Shown here piece after piece: positions 33,323-47,500 of a DNA stretch of 64,000 bases (its first letter is position 1; every line of letters begins with the position of its first letter). Under the pieces are notes generated by a model. It searched no databases. It was not told the DNA's origin and saw only the letters and a program-made list of their open reading frames with translations. Source of the DNA: Closterium sp. NIES-65 (Eukaryota > Streptophyta > Zygnematophyceae > Desmidiales > Closteriaceae); contig CANXME010002579.1 of NCBI GenBank assembly GCA_948144175.1, positions 1,114,001 to 1,178,000 of the forward strand, read 5' to 3'. A program made the translations under genes and the position numbers.

Positions 33323-33649
33323 TGTAAGGAATTTTCTCGGCATTCCTTACGGAGCCGACTACATCGCGTACAGCAACAGCCGATTGTTCGCCCGTTACTG
33401 CTAACGGGACTTCGCCGACTTCGCGCGCACTGTTTTGCCAAACCTCGCACTGCTGGCATGGCCGTGTCGGCCTACGCTTTGGGACTAGCCCGAGCCTCGC
33501 TCCAGCGTAGCACTAGCAAGCTCGCACGCACCGCGTTACCGTTTTGCATGTTTCGCGTATAAATGTTCGCTCATGCCTTCGCTCACATTTTGTACTCGTT
33601 TGACTCTCTAGTGCAATTCTCGCTACCTCGATTCATTGCACCCGTAACA
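33323..33649 (+). repeat. gypsy 3' LTR
   Basis: Same 327-bp length and ends as the 5' LTR, followed by the ACACA duplication. Confidence 0.95.
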
Positions 33650-34074
33650 ACACAATAAACAAGTTTCGCACTGTGAGCTAAGGTTTCATTGCCCATGAAA
33701 ATGTCCGCGAAGATTTGCGAGTGAATAGAGTCCCTGCGCGAGAGGGGCCTTCCAGAGTTGTTGACCGTTGAGTTGCGTGCGCGACTCGTTCGTCATGTCC
33801 ATGCGGCTCACCGGTCCAGACCATTGCGCACCAGAATGAACCTCTTCAAAGTGAGTGTGAAACGGGGGCAGGGTGTCCACTTTCAAATGGGCATGTCGCA
33901 TTTCCAGTGTTGGCCAACGGGCCAACCAGAACCCTTTCAACAGCCATCGACTGAATACTTGGCACCATAGTCGCGACAAGTGCGCTCGCGTTCAAGTGAC
34001 GAGTGCAAATGCATGATACATAGAAGTGCATAATTACCACTGGCGAACTGGGAGCGTAAGAAAGGTTAATCTCC

Positions 34075-34179
34075 ATGGCAGCGCTGCAGCCTACTGGCGA
34101 AATGAGGGAGCGCGCCGAGCGACGGGAGGAGAAGAGACAGAAGAACAATGCTGATCCAGAAGGCAAGGACTGCTATTGA
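34075..34179 (+). pseudogene. small MASLQ-family ORF, copy 2, cut short by a minisatellite
   Basis: From ATG 34075 the product reads MAALQPTGEMRERAERREEK and continues to NADPEGKDCY, where a TGA ends it. The copies at 6909-7091 and 39695-39931 continue into CFATQ. The stop lies in the first unit of the 30-bp array, so expansion of this segment destroyed the frame. Confidence 0.6.
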
Positions 34180-34420
34180 TTTGATCCAGAAGGCAAGGAC
34201 TGCTATTGATTTGATCCAGAAGGCAAGGACTGCTATTGATTTGATCCAGAAGGCAAGGACTGCTATTGATTTGATCCAGAAGGCAAGGACTGCTATTGAT
34301 TTGATCCAGAAGGCAAGGACTGCTATTGATTTGATCCAGAAGGCAAGGACTGCTATTGATTTGATCCAGAAGGCAAGGACTGCTATTGATTTGATCCAGA
34401 AGGCAAGGACTGCTATTGAT
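34151..34420 (+). repeat. 30-bp minisatellite, 9 perfect copies
   Basis: Units start at 34151, 34181 and so on to 34391. Each holds GATCCAGAAGGCAAGGACTG plus CTATTGATTT-type ends and appears identical to the next except for the first base of unit 1. The unit is the NADPEGKDCY-coding stretch of the small ORF; unit B has one copy at 39774-39803. After the last unit the sequence continues as GCGACGC...CATCCCA, as in unit B. Confidence 0.95.
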
Positions 34421-35227
34421 TTGCGACGCCGACGCAACATCCCACTTTTCCACCTCACCTCATCTTCAAAATTTGAACAAAAAGCACATATTTTTCACCT
34501 CCCTGCTTTGATAACTTACGGTATCTTAAAAAAAAGCATTTGCCAGTTTGCGTGAACTCTCCTAGGCATTCCGTGTCAGTTGGCTCCTCTACCCTCCGCC
34601 TCCTCCTGTTCTCTCTGTCCTATTTCCCTCCTGCCTTTTCTTCTTCGCGAGCTATACGCGCACCTCATTCAGTGGTTTTCCTCCTCATTTGGATCCAGTC
34701 CATGCTCCAATCACCGTTAATTCCTATTCGTTCCATCTCGCACCACTTTTTCCGTCGTTTCCTCTCTCTTTTTCCCTGTCACTCATACTGGAAAAAGTCA
34801 CAGAATGTACGATCGTAGAGTAGAGCTTAGAGACTCGCAACTCCGCTATGTCATTCTCATTCTTTGCATCATGGAGTCTTTTTGGCGCTGGTGAGGTGGG
34901 CGTTAAGAGAGACGCTCGAACAGAGAACTTTCCGAGCTTGAACGGAGGTGCTCGAACGGAGAACTCAGAGAAAACCGCTCGTTTTTAGGCGCCTCAAAAA
35001 AAAACTCAAAGCCAGCTCCGTTTCAAAGGCTTTTGAGAGTGCTCTCGCCATCCAGACGTGTTTTCAAGGCTTAAAATCACAGCCGCGAACGGAACGAGCG
35101 ACAAAAACAGCACCATTCCAAATGATTCCCCTTTTGCTTTCTCCCATCAATCCCCGTCCCACCCATCTCATCCATCTCACCCATATCACCCATCTCACGC
35201 ATCTGATGCATCTCACGCATTTCTCCT

Positions 35228-35345
35228 TCCAGCCGCCATTCCCAGTGATCCCATAGACATGCTGCCGGAGTACCTTTGGCACAAACCCTCCCTCTACCTG
35301 CTGCTGCCACCCGGCTCCCCCCACCCCATGAATCCCCTTCCCTTC
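35228..35345 (+). repeat. partial copy of F-box-like exon 1 (unit A, copy 1)
   Basis: After CTCCTTCCAG the sequence reads CCGCCATTCCCAGTGATC and contains ATG 35259 followed by MLPEYLWHK. It loses similarity after about 100 bases. The full copy follows at 35397 but lacks that ATG. Confidence 0.8.
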
Positions 35346-35396
35346 TCACCCATGTCACCCATGCCACCCATGTCAATCACCCGTTTCTCCTTCCAG

Positions 35397-38140
35397 CCGC
35401 CACCCCCAGCGATCTCATAGATAGGCTGCCGGAGTATCTCTGGCACAAAGTCTTCCGCTACCTGCTGCTGCCGCCCGGCTCCTCCCACCCTGAGACTCCC
35501 CTTGTCCGGGGCAGACAAATCACTCCATGGTATCTCGCCGCAAAAGAGCAGCCCACAGCGCGCAAAGACCTGCCCGTGAAATTTGCGGACCCTTATTTCA
35601 CGCCAGCCGGGCAGCACTGGAAGAACGCGAGGAGCTATGGCAGTGGGTGGGCGCTGCTGTGCTGCGCCATGGCCAGCAAGAGGCTCCTCTCGCTCGTCCT
35701 CTCCTTCTCTGTGAGTTGTGCTCTGCTCTGCGCTCTCTGCTCTGCACTTGCTCTCCTGGGCTTCGAAACCCGCACGCCTTTTTAAGTTCCACCATGCTCC
35801 GGATATGAGATTCTTAGAACAGGTGCTGATTGATCATAAAGCGGATCCCACAACATTTTATTTGACAACTTCAATCCAAGACCATTCCTTCCCGTCCCTT
35901 ACTCCCATTCCAGACCTATCACCTTCTCTCCTCCAATCCTCTCCGTCCCTCTCCGCTCCGCAGCCCACCACCCCACGCACTGAATACAACGAGGTGCACC
36001 CGCAGTGGGGCAAGAGTGTTGTCTGCTTCCTGTGCTGGCGCTGAGCTGACTTCTGAGTCGCTCAAAAGTGAATAACCAATCCCATTCGTCCATCTCCGCT
36101 CCGCAGACCCACCACCCCATCGCACTGATTAAAAACAACGAGGTGCAACCCTAGTGGATCAAAATCGTCGCACTATTCAAATCACGCTTCGATCTCAAAT
36201 TCCTAGAGCGGGTTAGTCCTCAAACCAACCTTCCGGTGCCTCCCTTCCTTCACCCTTATCTCTCTCTACAGGCCGACCAACCCATCGACCTGGTATACAA
36301 CGAGCTGCACCCGCAGTGGATCAACAGCGTCGAATCCTTCCTTCGCCAACACCGCCTCAGGTCCCTCGCCCTCACCTTCACGGGCAAGGAGCAGCTCACA
36401 TACCTCGACTCGCCACGCAAGGAGCAGTTCAGATACCGCGACTCGCCACTTCGCCGGCCCTTTACCTCCCTCACCTCCCTCAGTCTCAAGCTGCGCGGCA
36501 CTGTCGCCGACAAATCCGACAACTATGACTACCGTTATAAAAAATATGCGGAAATTGAGTGGGAAGAGGAGCGGGAGAAGGAATCCTGGACCATCACCTT
36601 GGACTGCCCGGCTCTGCAGCGGCTGAAGCTAGGCCGAGGCAAGTGGGGACTCGAGGAAGGCTGGGCTGAGCGGTTCAAGTCGCTGCGCAGCTTGACCCTC
36701 AAGCACATGGATTGGAGCTACGTGGATCTTGATTATCTCGCCACGCTCACGCCGCAACTCACGGAGTTCGTTCTTTATCACAGCTGGGATTTTAACCGCC
36801 CGTCATCAGGCCCCGTTGGCGACGAAACATTCACTTTCGACTTATCAAAAGCCCAAACTGTCCGCTTTTACTTTCCGCACAGCACCATCACGCTCTCCCT
36901 CACACTCTCTTCTTCGCTCACAACCTTCACGGCGATGGGGAAACAACTCGTGCTCTCGTGCAAGAGCACAGAACCCCTCACTCTCCAGCACCTCTTGCTG
37001 TACGGCCAGCAGCGGCTTGTCATCTCCTCCCTCCGCCTCGCTTCCGTACGAGTTGCCTACCTCAACGGCCCTCCCAAAGACGTGCACCCACGCGATGACA
37101 AATTCTCTTCCTACCTGGACTTTCCTGAATTGTCCCTTCAGTTTTTACCTGAACTTTCGCCTGACAGGGAGAGCGTGCACAGCTCTGCTGCATTCTCCTG
37201 GGCTGAATGGCTGCGCACCATAGCGCCAACAGTGGAGGTGCTTATAGTGAGGCATGGGGTGCCTGTAGAGGGGGTTGATGCGGAGTGGAGCAGCCTGCGC
37301 AGCCTTGGGATTGTCGTGGAGAGAGAGGAGCTGTTTGAGGTGGATTTGAAGGTTGAGAAGCGTCGGGATGACGGTGAGAGGGAGGTTACAGTGGAGGAGT
37401 TTGTGCCACAGCAGCGGCAGCAGCAGCGGGAGCACTTGCAGCAGCAGATTTCAAAGCAGCAAGCTTTACAGCAGCGGCTTTTGCAGCAGCAGCAGCAGCA
37501 GCTGCAGCAGCAGCAGCAGCAGCTGCAGCAGCAGCAGCAGCAGCAACCGCAGCAGCAGCAGCGGCAGCGGCAGCAGCAGCGGCCGCGGCAGCGGCAGCGG
37601 CAGCAGCGGCAGTTGCAGCCGCAGCAGATTTTACAGCAGCAGCAACGTTTGCAGCAGCAGATTTTGCAGCAGCAACGTTTGCAGCAGCAGCTTTTGCAGC
37701 AGCAGCAGCAGCTTTTGCAGCAGCAGCAGCAGCAGCAGCAGCAGGATGGGGAGGAGGAGGGGCAGGAGGGGCAGCAGCAAGAAGAAAGACCGCCCTTTAT
37801 CTTGGCTCCAAACTTGCGAGCAATCTTCTTCCCCACCTGCACATGCGAGCAGCAAACCCTTTCTTCCCTCCGCGAATTCTGTCCGTCTCTCGCCCTGTAC
37901 TGCATCTCACGTCGCTCATTCTACTGGGAGAAGCAGGGGAAGCAGTTGCCAGATACTCCTATGATTCATGTGAGGAAGGCGAGAAGCGGGGTGCCATGCG
38001 CTTGCTTTGCGGAGAAGCGGCCTAAGAACTTGCGGGAGAAGATGCACAGTGTGAATAGGGAGCTGGTGGATGGGTACAGTGTTGATAAAGAAGAGGCTTA
38101 TATGTGGAAGTACAAAGGGAGCCTGTGGAGCAGATACTGA
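35397..38140 (+). CDS. F-box/LRR-like protein with polyQ region, unit A; start codon lost
   Basis: Exon 1 (35397-35710) encodes an F-box-like start, DRLPEYLWHKVFRYLLLP...CCAMASKRLLSLVLSFS, ending at a GTGAGT donor. Exon 2 (36272-38140) joins in phase 0 and carries weak leucine-rich segments (FKSLRSLTLKHMDW, TPQLTEFVLYHSW, TVEVLIVRHGVPVEG), a Gln-rich stretch (about 37405-37743) and a conserved tail (RPPFILAPNLRAIFFPTCTC...). F-box proteins usually recruit substrates to SCF ubiquitin ligases; that role is inferred. The ATG used by the unit B gene is AGG here (35416-35418) and no other in-frame ATG precedes the F-box in this exon. It may start in an unseen exon or be a pseudogene. Confidence 0.6.
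35952..36180 (+). repeat. two broken copies of F-box-like exon 2 start
   Basis: At about 35960 (CTCCGCAG, then CCCACCACCCCACGCACTGA) and 36105 (CTCCGCAG, then ACCCACCACCCCATCGCACT) the acceptor and first 70-90 bases of exon 2 are repeated. The first ends in TGA after FLCWR; the second has a TAG in place of the Trp of HPQW. The intact exon starts at 36272. Confidence 0.85.
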
Positions 38141-38251
38141 GGGTGACTCTTGACTTGACTGGAAAATCACTCTAGTACAGTGTTGATGAAGAAGAGGCTT
38201 ATTTGTGGAAGTAATAATTGAGCCACTGTTGACTAGAAGTACAAAGGGGGT

Positions 38252-38870
38252 AGCAGTGTGATGTGCTCGTGGCGTGTGCGGAGGGTGTGCTGCTGGATGG
38301 GATGGGGCAGGGCAGCAGCGGTGGCAGTGGCGGCAGTGGCAGCAGCGGTGGCAGCAGCGGCGGCAGCAGCGGCGGCAGCAGCGGCGGGAGCAGCAGCGGT
38401 GGCAGCAAGGCGTTTTATGCGCCGGTGGTGACGCTGTTTGAGGCGATGATGGCGCTTGAAGAAGGGCGGGAGTGGACAGGGGAGTATTGGATGCTGCTGG
38501 ATGGTGCTGGGGTGGGAGGGGTTGGGAGGGGAAAAGTGGTTAGGGAGGGTGAGGCAGGGTTAGGGGAAGAGAATGGAAAAGGCGGGGACGATGCGGCTCC
38601 TCGGTTAGCATCACCATCATCAGCACCATTAGCAGCTTCAACAGCACCAACAGCAGTGGCAGGATATGGCCCTGACTCGGGCGACCGGCCAATCGGGGTA
38701 CGCCACGTCATCGGCAGTGGAGGCGCGGTCTGGGTCTGAGTTTCTAGCGCTGCGGCGTGACTATAAGGGGCTGAATGTGCCCTGGTCCATGACGTCTGGT
38801 GAGGCGGTGAGAGTGGTGGAGGGGAAAGAGGGTCGTGCTGCAGGGTATGTGTATGAGGCATAGCAGGGAT
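38252..38870 (+). pseudogene. DPH2 3' fragment, copy A
   Basis: Begins AGTGTGATGTGCTCGTGGCG, matching the DPH2 codons around Cys652. It encodes VACAEGVLLDGMGQGSSGG, then APVVTLFEAMMALEEGREW, and later GSEFLALRRDYKGLNVPW in another frame. Insertions and frameshifts break it. It sits about 110 bases after the stop of the F-box-like gene, on the same strand, and lacks the first two-thirds of DPH2. Confidence 0.9.
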
Positions 38871-39127
38871 AGGGAAGGATGGTAGGAGGGCCGAATGTTG
38901 GAGCGTGTGAGAGTGTAACTATAATGGGATGAAGGTGGCTTGGTCTGGGTGCTTGGTGTTGTGCCTGGGGAAGGCGAGCAGAGGGGGTTGAAGGGCAATC
39001 AGGGAGGAGAGGGGGAGGGGAGATGGGAGCGGAGCACTCAGGGAATGGTTAATGGGGATGAGGGGGCAGTGAAGATGGGTGGTGAAGCAGTGGGTTTTTT
39101 TATGCTGAAAGTGGCTCTCGCGCTGTG

Positions 39128-39182
39128 CGATTGAGGCGGTGAGGTTGGTGGAGGAGAAAGAGGGTAGTGCAGCTGGGTATGT
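39128..39182 (+). pseudogene. second DPH2 tail fragment at the unit A/B junction
   Basis: GAGGCGGTGAGGTTGGTGGA through GCAGCTGGGTATGT repeats the last DPH2 codons (compare 38808-38852). It is fused directly to CCAGTAGTGCTATAAC, the PPR 3' end. This is the duplication junction. Confidence 0.8.
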
Positions 39183-39694
39183 CCAGTAGTGCTATAACAT
39201 TGTGAGGAACCTCATTGGTTTTTATTCTAACTTTGTAGGAATATTTATTGTAGACACAAAAGCATTTTTTTTGGGATACGGTATCCTTGCCATCAGGTAT
39301 TGCGCGAAAGTTTGCGAGTGCATTGAGGCGCTGCGCAAAAGTAGGCCTCGCGAAGTTGTTGACCGTTGAGTTTCGTGGGCGACTCGTTGTTCATTTTTCC
39401 ATGTAGTTCACCGTTTCAGACCATTGCAAACCTCTTCAACGGGAATGCGAGTGCCAAACGAACGGTGAGGTGAGGTGACCGCTTCATTCCAATACGCATC
39501 TCGCATTTTCAGTGCAGGACAGAAGGCCAGAGCCGTTTGACAGACGCGGACTGAATATTAGGCACCTTAGTCGCGACAGGTGTGCTCGAATTGAAGTGAG
39601 GAGTGCAATTGCCTGTTTTTTTGTGTTGAATACATAACATCTTTTCAGAAAGTGCATGATTACCGCTGGCGAAGCTCAAGAAACGTCATTTTCC

Positions 39695-39931
39695 ATGGCC
39701 TCGCTGCAGCTAAATGGCGAACTGAGAGAGCGCGCCGAGCGACGGGAGGAGAAGAGACAGAAGAGCAATGCTGACCCAGAAGGCAAGGGCTGCTATTGTT
39801 TCGCGACGCAGCATCCCATTTTTTCACCTCATCTTCACAGTCCGAACGAGAAGCACCTAAACTTCGCCTTCCTACATAGCACTAAGTTCCTCTCCCCTCA
39901 ACCTCCTTCGATTCTGTCCGTCCTCTGTTAA
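39695..39931 (+). CDS. small MASLQ-family ORF, copy 3 (78 aa)
   Basis: Begins MASLQLNGELRERAERREEK and continues NADPEGKGCYCFATQHPIF before diverging. Same layout as copy 1. It lies about 0.8 kb upstream of the F-box-like start, so it could be an upstream exon or leader ORF of that gene, or a fossil of another repeat. No known family is recognised. Confidence 0.4.
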   Translation: MASLQLNGELRERAERREEKRQKSNADPEGKGCYCFATQHPIFSPHLHSPNEKHLNFAFLHSTKFLSPQPPSILSVLC

Positions 39932-40514
39932 TTTCCCTCCTGCTTTAGCTTCCTCGCAAGCTACGCGCATTGCGAAACAACTAGCAAGCACCTTATTCAG
40001 TAATTTCCCTCCTCATGTGATTCCTGTCCCTGCTGCCTAACTGCTTCACCAGCACCATTTCTTACGTCTTTCCTCTTTTTCCTCCTTTCTGTCATTCATA
40101 CTAGGAAGGGGTTTCAGAAAATAACATCGTGGAGAAGATAAACTCTTCTATTTACGTCAAAGAGTTTATGTCCATTACGTCATTCTCACTCTCTGCACCA
40201 TGGAGTCTTATTAGTGTTGGTGAGGTAGGCGCTACTGAAAGAGCTTGAACGGAGACTTGACGTTCTTGAAAGGAGATACTTAAACAGAGAACTAGGAGAA
40301 AATTTCTCATTCTTTTGGCGCCTCAAAAATCTCTATTAGAGCTCCATTCCATTTTTTTCGCTTAAAATCACAGCCGTGAAGAAAACAAGCGACGATTAAA
40401 CCCTGGAAAAAATGTTCAAAACAGCTCCATTCCAAATCATTCCCCTTTTCCTTTCCCTATTACCCGTCTCATGCATCTCTCCTTCCAGCCGCCACCCTCA
40501 GTGATCCCATAGAC

Positions 40515-43157
<2,643 letters not shown>

Positions 43158-43251
43158 GGGGTGACTCTTGAGTCGACTAGGAATCCTGTGGATGAGGCTT
43201 ATACGTGGAGGTACAAAGGGATCCTGTGTTGACTGGTAGTACAAAGGGATT

Positions 43252-43816
43252 CGGAGTGTGATGTGCTGGTGGCATGTGCGGAGGGTGCTGCTGGATGGGA
43301 TGGGCAGCCGTGGGAGCGGCGGCGGCAGTGGGAGCAGCGGTGGCAGCAGGGCGTTTTATGCGCCGGTGGTGACGCCGTTTGAGGCACTGATGGCGCTGGA
43401 AGAGGGGCGGGAGTGGACGGGGGAGTATCGGATGCTGCCGGATGGTGCTGGGGTGGGGGGGGAGGAAGAGGAGGAGATGTGAGGAAGGGAGAAGCAGGGA
43501 CAGAAGAAGGAAATGGGGAAGGTGGGGATGATGTGGCTCTGCGATTTTCCTTTGTGAAAGGATCGCTGGTATCCCCCGCCGCCCCTCACAAACCATCGTC
43601 TGCAGCACCATCAGCAGCTTTCAGCAGCAACAACAGTAGCAGATTCGGATCAATCAGCTTTGGCCATCTGGCAGGACATGGCTCTGTCTGCTGAGGTTGG
43701 GGGAGGAGTGGGTGGTTTTATGCTGAGATTGGCTCCTGCGATTGATGTTGTGAGGGCGGAGGAGGAGCAGGAGGGCCGTGCTTGCAGGGTATGTGGATGA
43801 ACCGCAGAAGGGATAG
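43252..43816 (+). pseudogene. DPH2 3' fragment, copy B
   Basis: Starts GAGTGTGATGTGCTGGTGGC like copy A and encodes VLLDGMGSRG, then APVVTPFEALMALEEGREW, FSFVKGSLVS and the tail EGRAC...CGTATG-type end. It stops at the GAACCGCAGAAGGGATAG end of DPH2 (stop 43814-43816). Frame changes and deletions (the 'LVL' of DVLVLVAC is lost) make it non-functional. Homology continues into the DPH2 3' flank to about 44205. Confidence 0.9.
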
Positions 43817-44538
43817 AGAGGGAAGGATGATAGGAGGTGCGGGTGTTGATGCTTGCCCTGGGAAGGCCGAGCAAGGCCGGGTGAAGGAGAAACAGGGGTT
43901 GGTAGAGTAAGTTTCCGATGTTATAACAAAGCGTGGACTTTTATTCATACCGTACCTGCTGTTTGAGAAACGTCATTCACCTTGAATTGCATAAGTGCAG
44001 TTGATCCAAGTATGAGTGATATGTATGGTCTCATAGCGTTGTGTTTAACGCAAACCACTTGTATCGAAGTCGTTCAGTCTCTCCCTCTTGTCACATCTCC
44101 ATCCCGATTCCACTTGGCACCCCAGCTCCTGGTCAACCAAGGCAAAACGCTCCAAACTCTCGCCATCGTTCTCAAACCCACTCCGCCCCTCCTTGTCAAC
44201 TATTAGTTCACACAACGTGACGGCCCGCAGAACAAGATTCCAAATTTGGATTATTATGCCAGTCTAGGCAGCAATTTTGCATAGTAGCTGTGCAAACTAT
44301 CACGCTGCGGCCTGGTCGTTTCGAAGTTACTGCGATTCGAGTACAGCCAGTGTCTCCCGGTGCAGCAGGGGGGAAAAAAACTCTCGCGTTCACGCGCTTG
44401 CCGTTTCTTGGAGAGTCATTGTTTTGAGGCAAGGCATTCGTCGCCGGCCACTGTCCATCTATTCATCTGGCTCTCTGCTTCCTCTCCTTCCGCCCTTTGC
44501 CTGCTTGCGCGCGGCCCTGTCCCCTCCCCACTGACGCC
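43817..44538 (+). other. DPH2-derived 3' flank, then TPR gene upstream region
   Basis: Up to about 44205 this matches the DPH2 3' flank (see 20170-20959). From 44210 to 44538 it is unique and likely holds the promoter and 5' leader of the TPR gene. No TATA box is obvious. Confidence 0.6.
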
Positions 44539-47500
44539 ATGGGCGGTCCCGCGGACGGGCTAGGGCTCGGCGCGGAGGTCAACGGGGGCGCGGAGTCCGT
44601 CGCGGATCTCCTCGCGCTCCCCCCCGACGCCGTTCCGCGGAGCGAACTTTTCTTCCGCCTTGCGCGCGCGCATTTCCGTGCAGCCGTCTCCGCCTCCGCG
44701 GGTGGCCCCGCCAACCCCGCGGACCCCGCAAGCTCCCCTGTGGGTGGCGCAAATGACGCCGGGGGAGGCGGGGATAGTAACGACAATAGTAGCGACGAGG
44801 CGCTCGCTTTAGACGTCGTCCGAAACGCGGTTCAGCCTTCCGAGCGGCCCGACCACGTTCCGTCTCTTATTCTCGCGTCCGTGATTTGCGCGCGGCGTGA
44901 CACGTGGAGCGAGGAGGGCGTGCGCTACGGCGAACGCGCCGTCGAGCTCGCTGCCAGCAGCGGCCCGCAGCGCGCTAAGGCGCTCCACGCGTTGGGAGTT
45001 AATCTTCTGCTACACTCGCGAAGCCATTATATTTCCGCGGCTCGGCGTGACCAGAGTCTAAAGCGCGCCGTTGAGTCGCTAACCCAGGCGTCAGAAGAAG
45101 ATTCCACGTCAGCAGCTATAATGGTAGATCTCGCGCTCGCGTTGGCCGAGCAGCGCCACGTCAGCGAGGCGCTGAAAGTCGCCAAGCGCGCTCTGAAAGC
45201 CGGCGGCGGACAGTGGCTGCTGACGTGGCAGCTGCTGGCGCTGCTGCTGACGTGTCAGCAGCGATTCAAGGACGCGGAAGACATGTGCCGCGTGGGGGAA
45301 GCCGCCATGAAGAAAGCGGCGGGCGCAGGGGGAGGGGGAACAGGGGGAGGGGGAGTGGATGGGGGGGAGAAAGGGGAGGGCGCAAGGGCAGCGCTGCTGG
45401 TGCTGCACGCTAAGGTGCACCTAGCGAGTGGGGAGCTAGGGGGAGAGGGGGGGGAAGGGGAAGGCGGAGGCGGGGCGGATGGGAGCGGTGGTGTGAGTGC
45501 AGGCGTTGGTGAGGCTGTGGAGAGCTTGAAGGCAGCACTGGCAGCTGTGCAGTCACGACAGAAGCGAGGCGACATGGTGAGAGCAGGGGCAGGGAGGGAG
45601 GGAGGGAAGGAAGGAGTGAGGGAGGAGGGGAGGGGTGAAGATGGTTGAGGCAGTGGTGCAGTGTGGCAGTGGTGCAGTGTGAGTGCAGGCGTTGGCGGCA
45701 TGGTGAGAGCAGGGGTAGCATGGTGAGAGCAGGGGTAGCATGGTGAGAGCAGGGGTAGCATGGTGAGAGCAGGGGTAGCATGGTGAGAGCAGGGGTAGCA
45801 TGGTGAGAGCAGGGGTAGCATGGTGAGAGCAGGGGTAGCATGGTGAGAGCAGGGGTAGCATGGTGAGAGCAGGGGTAGCATGGTGAGCGCAGGGGTAGCA
45901 TGGTGAGAGCAGGGGTAGCATGGTGAGCAGGGGTAGCATGGTGAGAGCAGGGGTAGCATGGTGAGAGCAGGGGTAGCATGGTGAGCGCAGGGGTAGCATG
46001 GTGAGAGCAGGGGTAGCATGGTGAGAGCAGGGGTAGCATGGTGACAGCAGGGGTAGCATGGTGAGAGCAGGGGTAGCATGGTGAGAGCAGGGGTAGCATG
46101 GTGAGAGCAGGGGTAGCATGGTGAGCGCAGGGGTAGCATGGTGAGAGCAGGGGTAGCATGGTGAGCGCAGGGGTAGCATGGTGAGAGCAGGGGTAGCATG
46201 GTGAGAGCAGGGGTAGCATGGTGAGAGCAGGGGTAGCATGGTGAGCGCAGGGGTAGCATGGTGAGAGCAGGGGTAGCATGGTGAGCGCAGGGGTAGCATG
46301 GTGAGAGCAGGGGTAGCATGGTGAGAGCAGGGGTAGCATGGTGAGAGCAGGGGTAGCATGGTGAGCGCAGGGGTAGCATGGTGAGAGCAGGGGTAGCATG
46401 GTGAGCGCAGGGGTAGCATGGTGAGAGCAGGGGTAGCATGGTGAGAGCAGGGGTAGCATGGTGAGCGCAGGGGTAGCATGGTGAGAGCAGGGGTAGCATG
46501 GTGAGAGCAGGGGTAGCATGGTGAGCGCAGGGGTAGCATGGTGAGAGCAGGGGTAGCATGGTGAGAGCAGGGGTAGCATGGTGAGAGCAGGGGTAGCATG
46601 GTGAGAGCAGGGGTAGCATGGTGAGCGCAGGGGTAGCATGGTGAGAGCAGGGGGTAGCATGGTGAGAGCAGGGGTAGCATGGTGAGCGCAGGGGTAGCAT
46701 GGTGAGAGCAGGGGTAGCATGGTGAGAGCAGGGGTAGCATGGTGAGAGCAGGGGTAGCATGGTGAGAGCAGGGTAGCATGGTGAGAGCAGGGGTAGCATG
46801 GTGACAGCAGGGGTAGCATGGTGAGAGCAGGGGTAGCATGGTGAGAGCAGGGGTAGCATGGTGAGAGCAGGGGTAGCATGGTGAGCGCAGGGGTAGCATG
46901 GTGAGAGCAGGGGTAGCATGGTGAGAGCAGGGTAGCATGGTGAGCGCAGGGGTAGCATGTGAGAGCAGGGGTAGCATGGTGAGAGCAGGGGTAGCATGGT
47001 GAGAGCAGGGGTAGCATGGTGAGCGCAGGGGTAGCATGGTGAGAGCAGGGGTAGCATGGTGAGCGCAGGGGTAGCATGGTGAGAGCAGGGGTAGCATGGT
47101 GAGAGCAGGGGTAGCATGGTGAGAGCAGGGGTAGCATGGTGAGCGCAGGGGTAGCATGGTGAGAGCAGGGGTAGCATGGTGAGCGCAGGGGTAGCATGGT
47201 GAGAGCAGGGGTAGCATGGTGAGAGCAGGGGTAGCATGGTGAGAGCAGGGGTAGCATGGTGAGCGCAGGGGTAGCATGGTGAGAGCAGGGGTAGCATGGT
47301 GAGAGCAGGGGTAGCATGGTGAGAGCAGGGGTAGCATGGTGAGAGCAGGGGTAGCATGGTGAGCGCAGGGGTAGCATGGTGAGAGCAGGGGTAGCATGGT
47401 GAGAGCAGGGGTAGCATGGTGAGAGCAGGGGTAGCATGGTGAGCGCAGGGGTAGCATGGTGAGAGCAGGGGTAGCATGGTGAGAGCAGGGGTAGCATGGT

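Larger units (their letters stand above)
27991..33649 (+). mobile_element. Ty3/gypsy chromodomain-type LTR retrotransposon, full length, disabled
   Basis: LTRs of 327 bp each (27991-28317 and 33323-33649) differ at one base by eye (CTTCGGG versus CTTTGGG). ACACA duplications flank the element (27986-27990 and 33650-33654). A primer site, gag, protease, reverse transcriptase, RNase H, integrase and a C-terminal chromodomain-like segment follow in gypsy order. Coding is broken by stops and by a nested solo LTR (31191-31320). The matching site in unit B (about 39253) is empty, so insertion came after the tandem duplication. Confidence 0.95.
27907..39182 (+). repeat. tandem duplication, unit A (contains the gypsy insertion)
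   Basis: Unit A starts in the last codons of the PPR gene (CCAGTAGTGCTAGAACACTATGAGG) and ends in a fragment of the DPH2 tail. Unit B starts at 39183 with CCAGTAGTGCTATAACATTGTGAGG. Shared order is PPR 3' end, small-ORF module, F-box-like gene, DPH2 3' fragment. Without the gypsy element (about 5.66 kb) unit A is about 5.6 kb, similar to unit B. Confidence 0.8.

Noticed and set aside
34148-34555. ORF of LIQKARTAID repeats as a repeat protein
   Set aside because: The 30-bp period keeps frames open by default, and the homologous non-expanded copies use a different frame.
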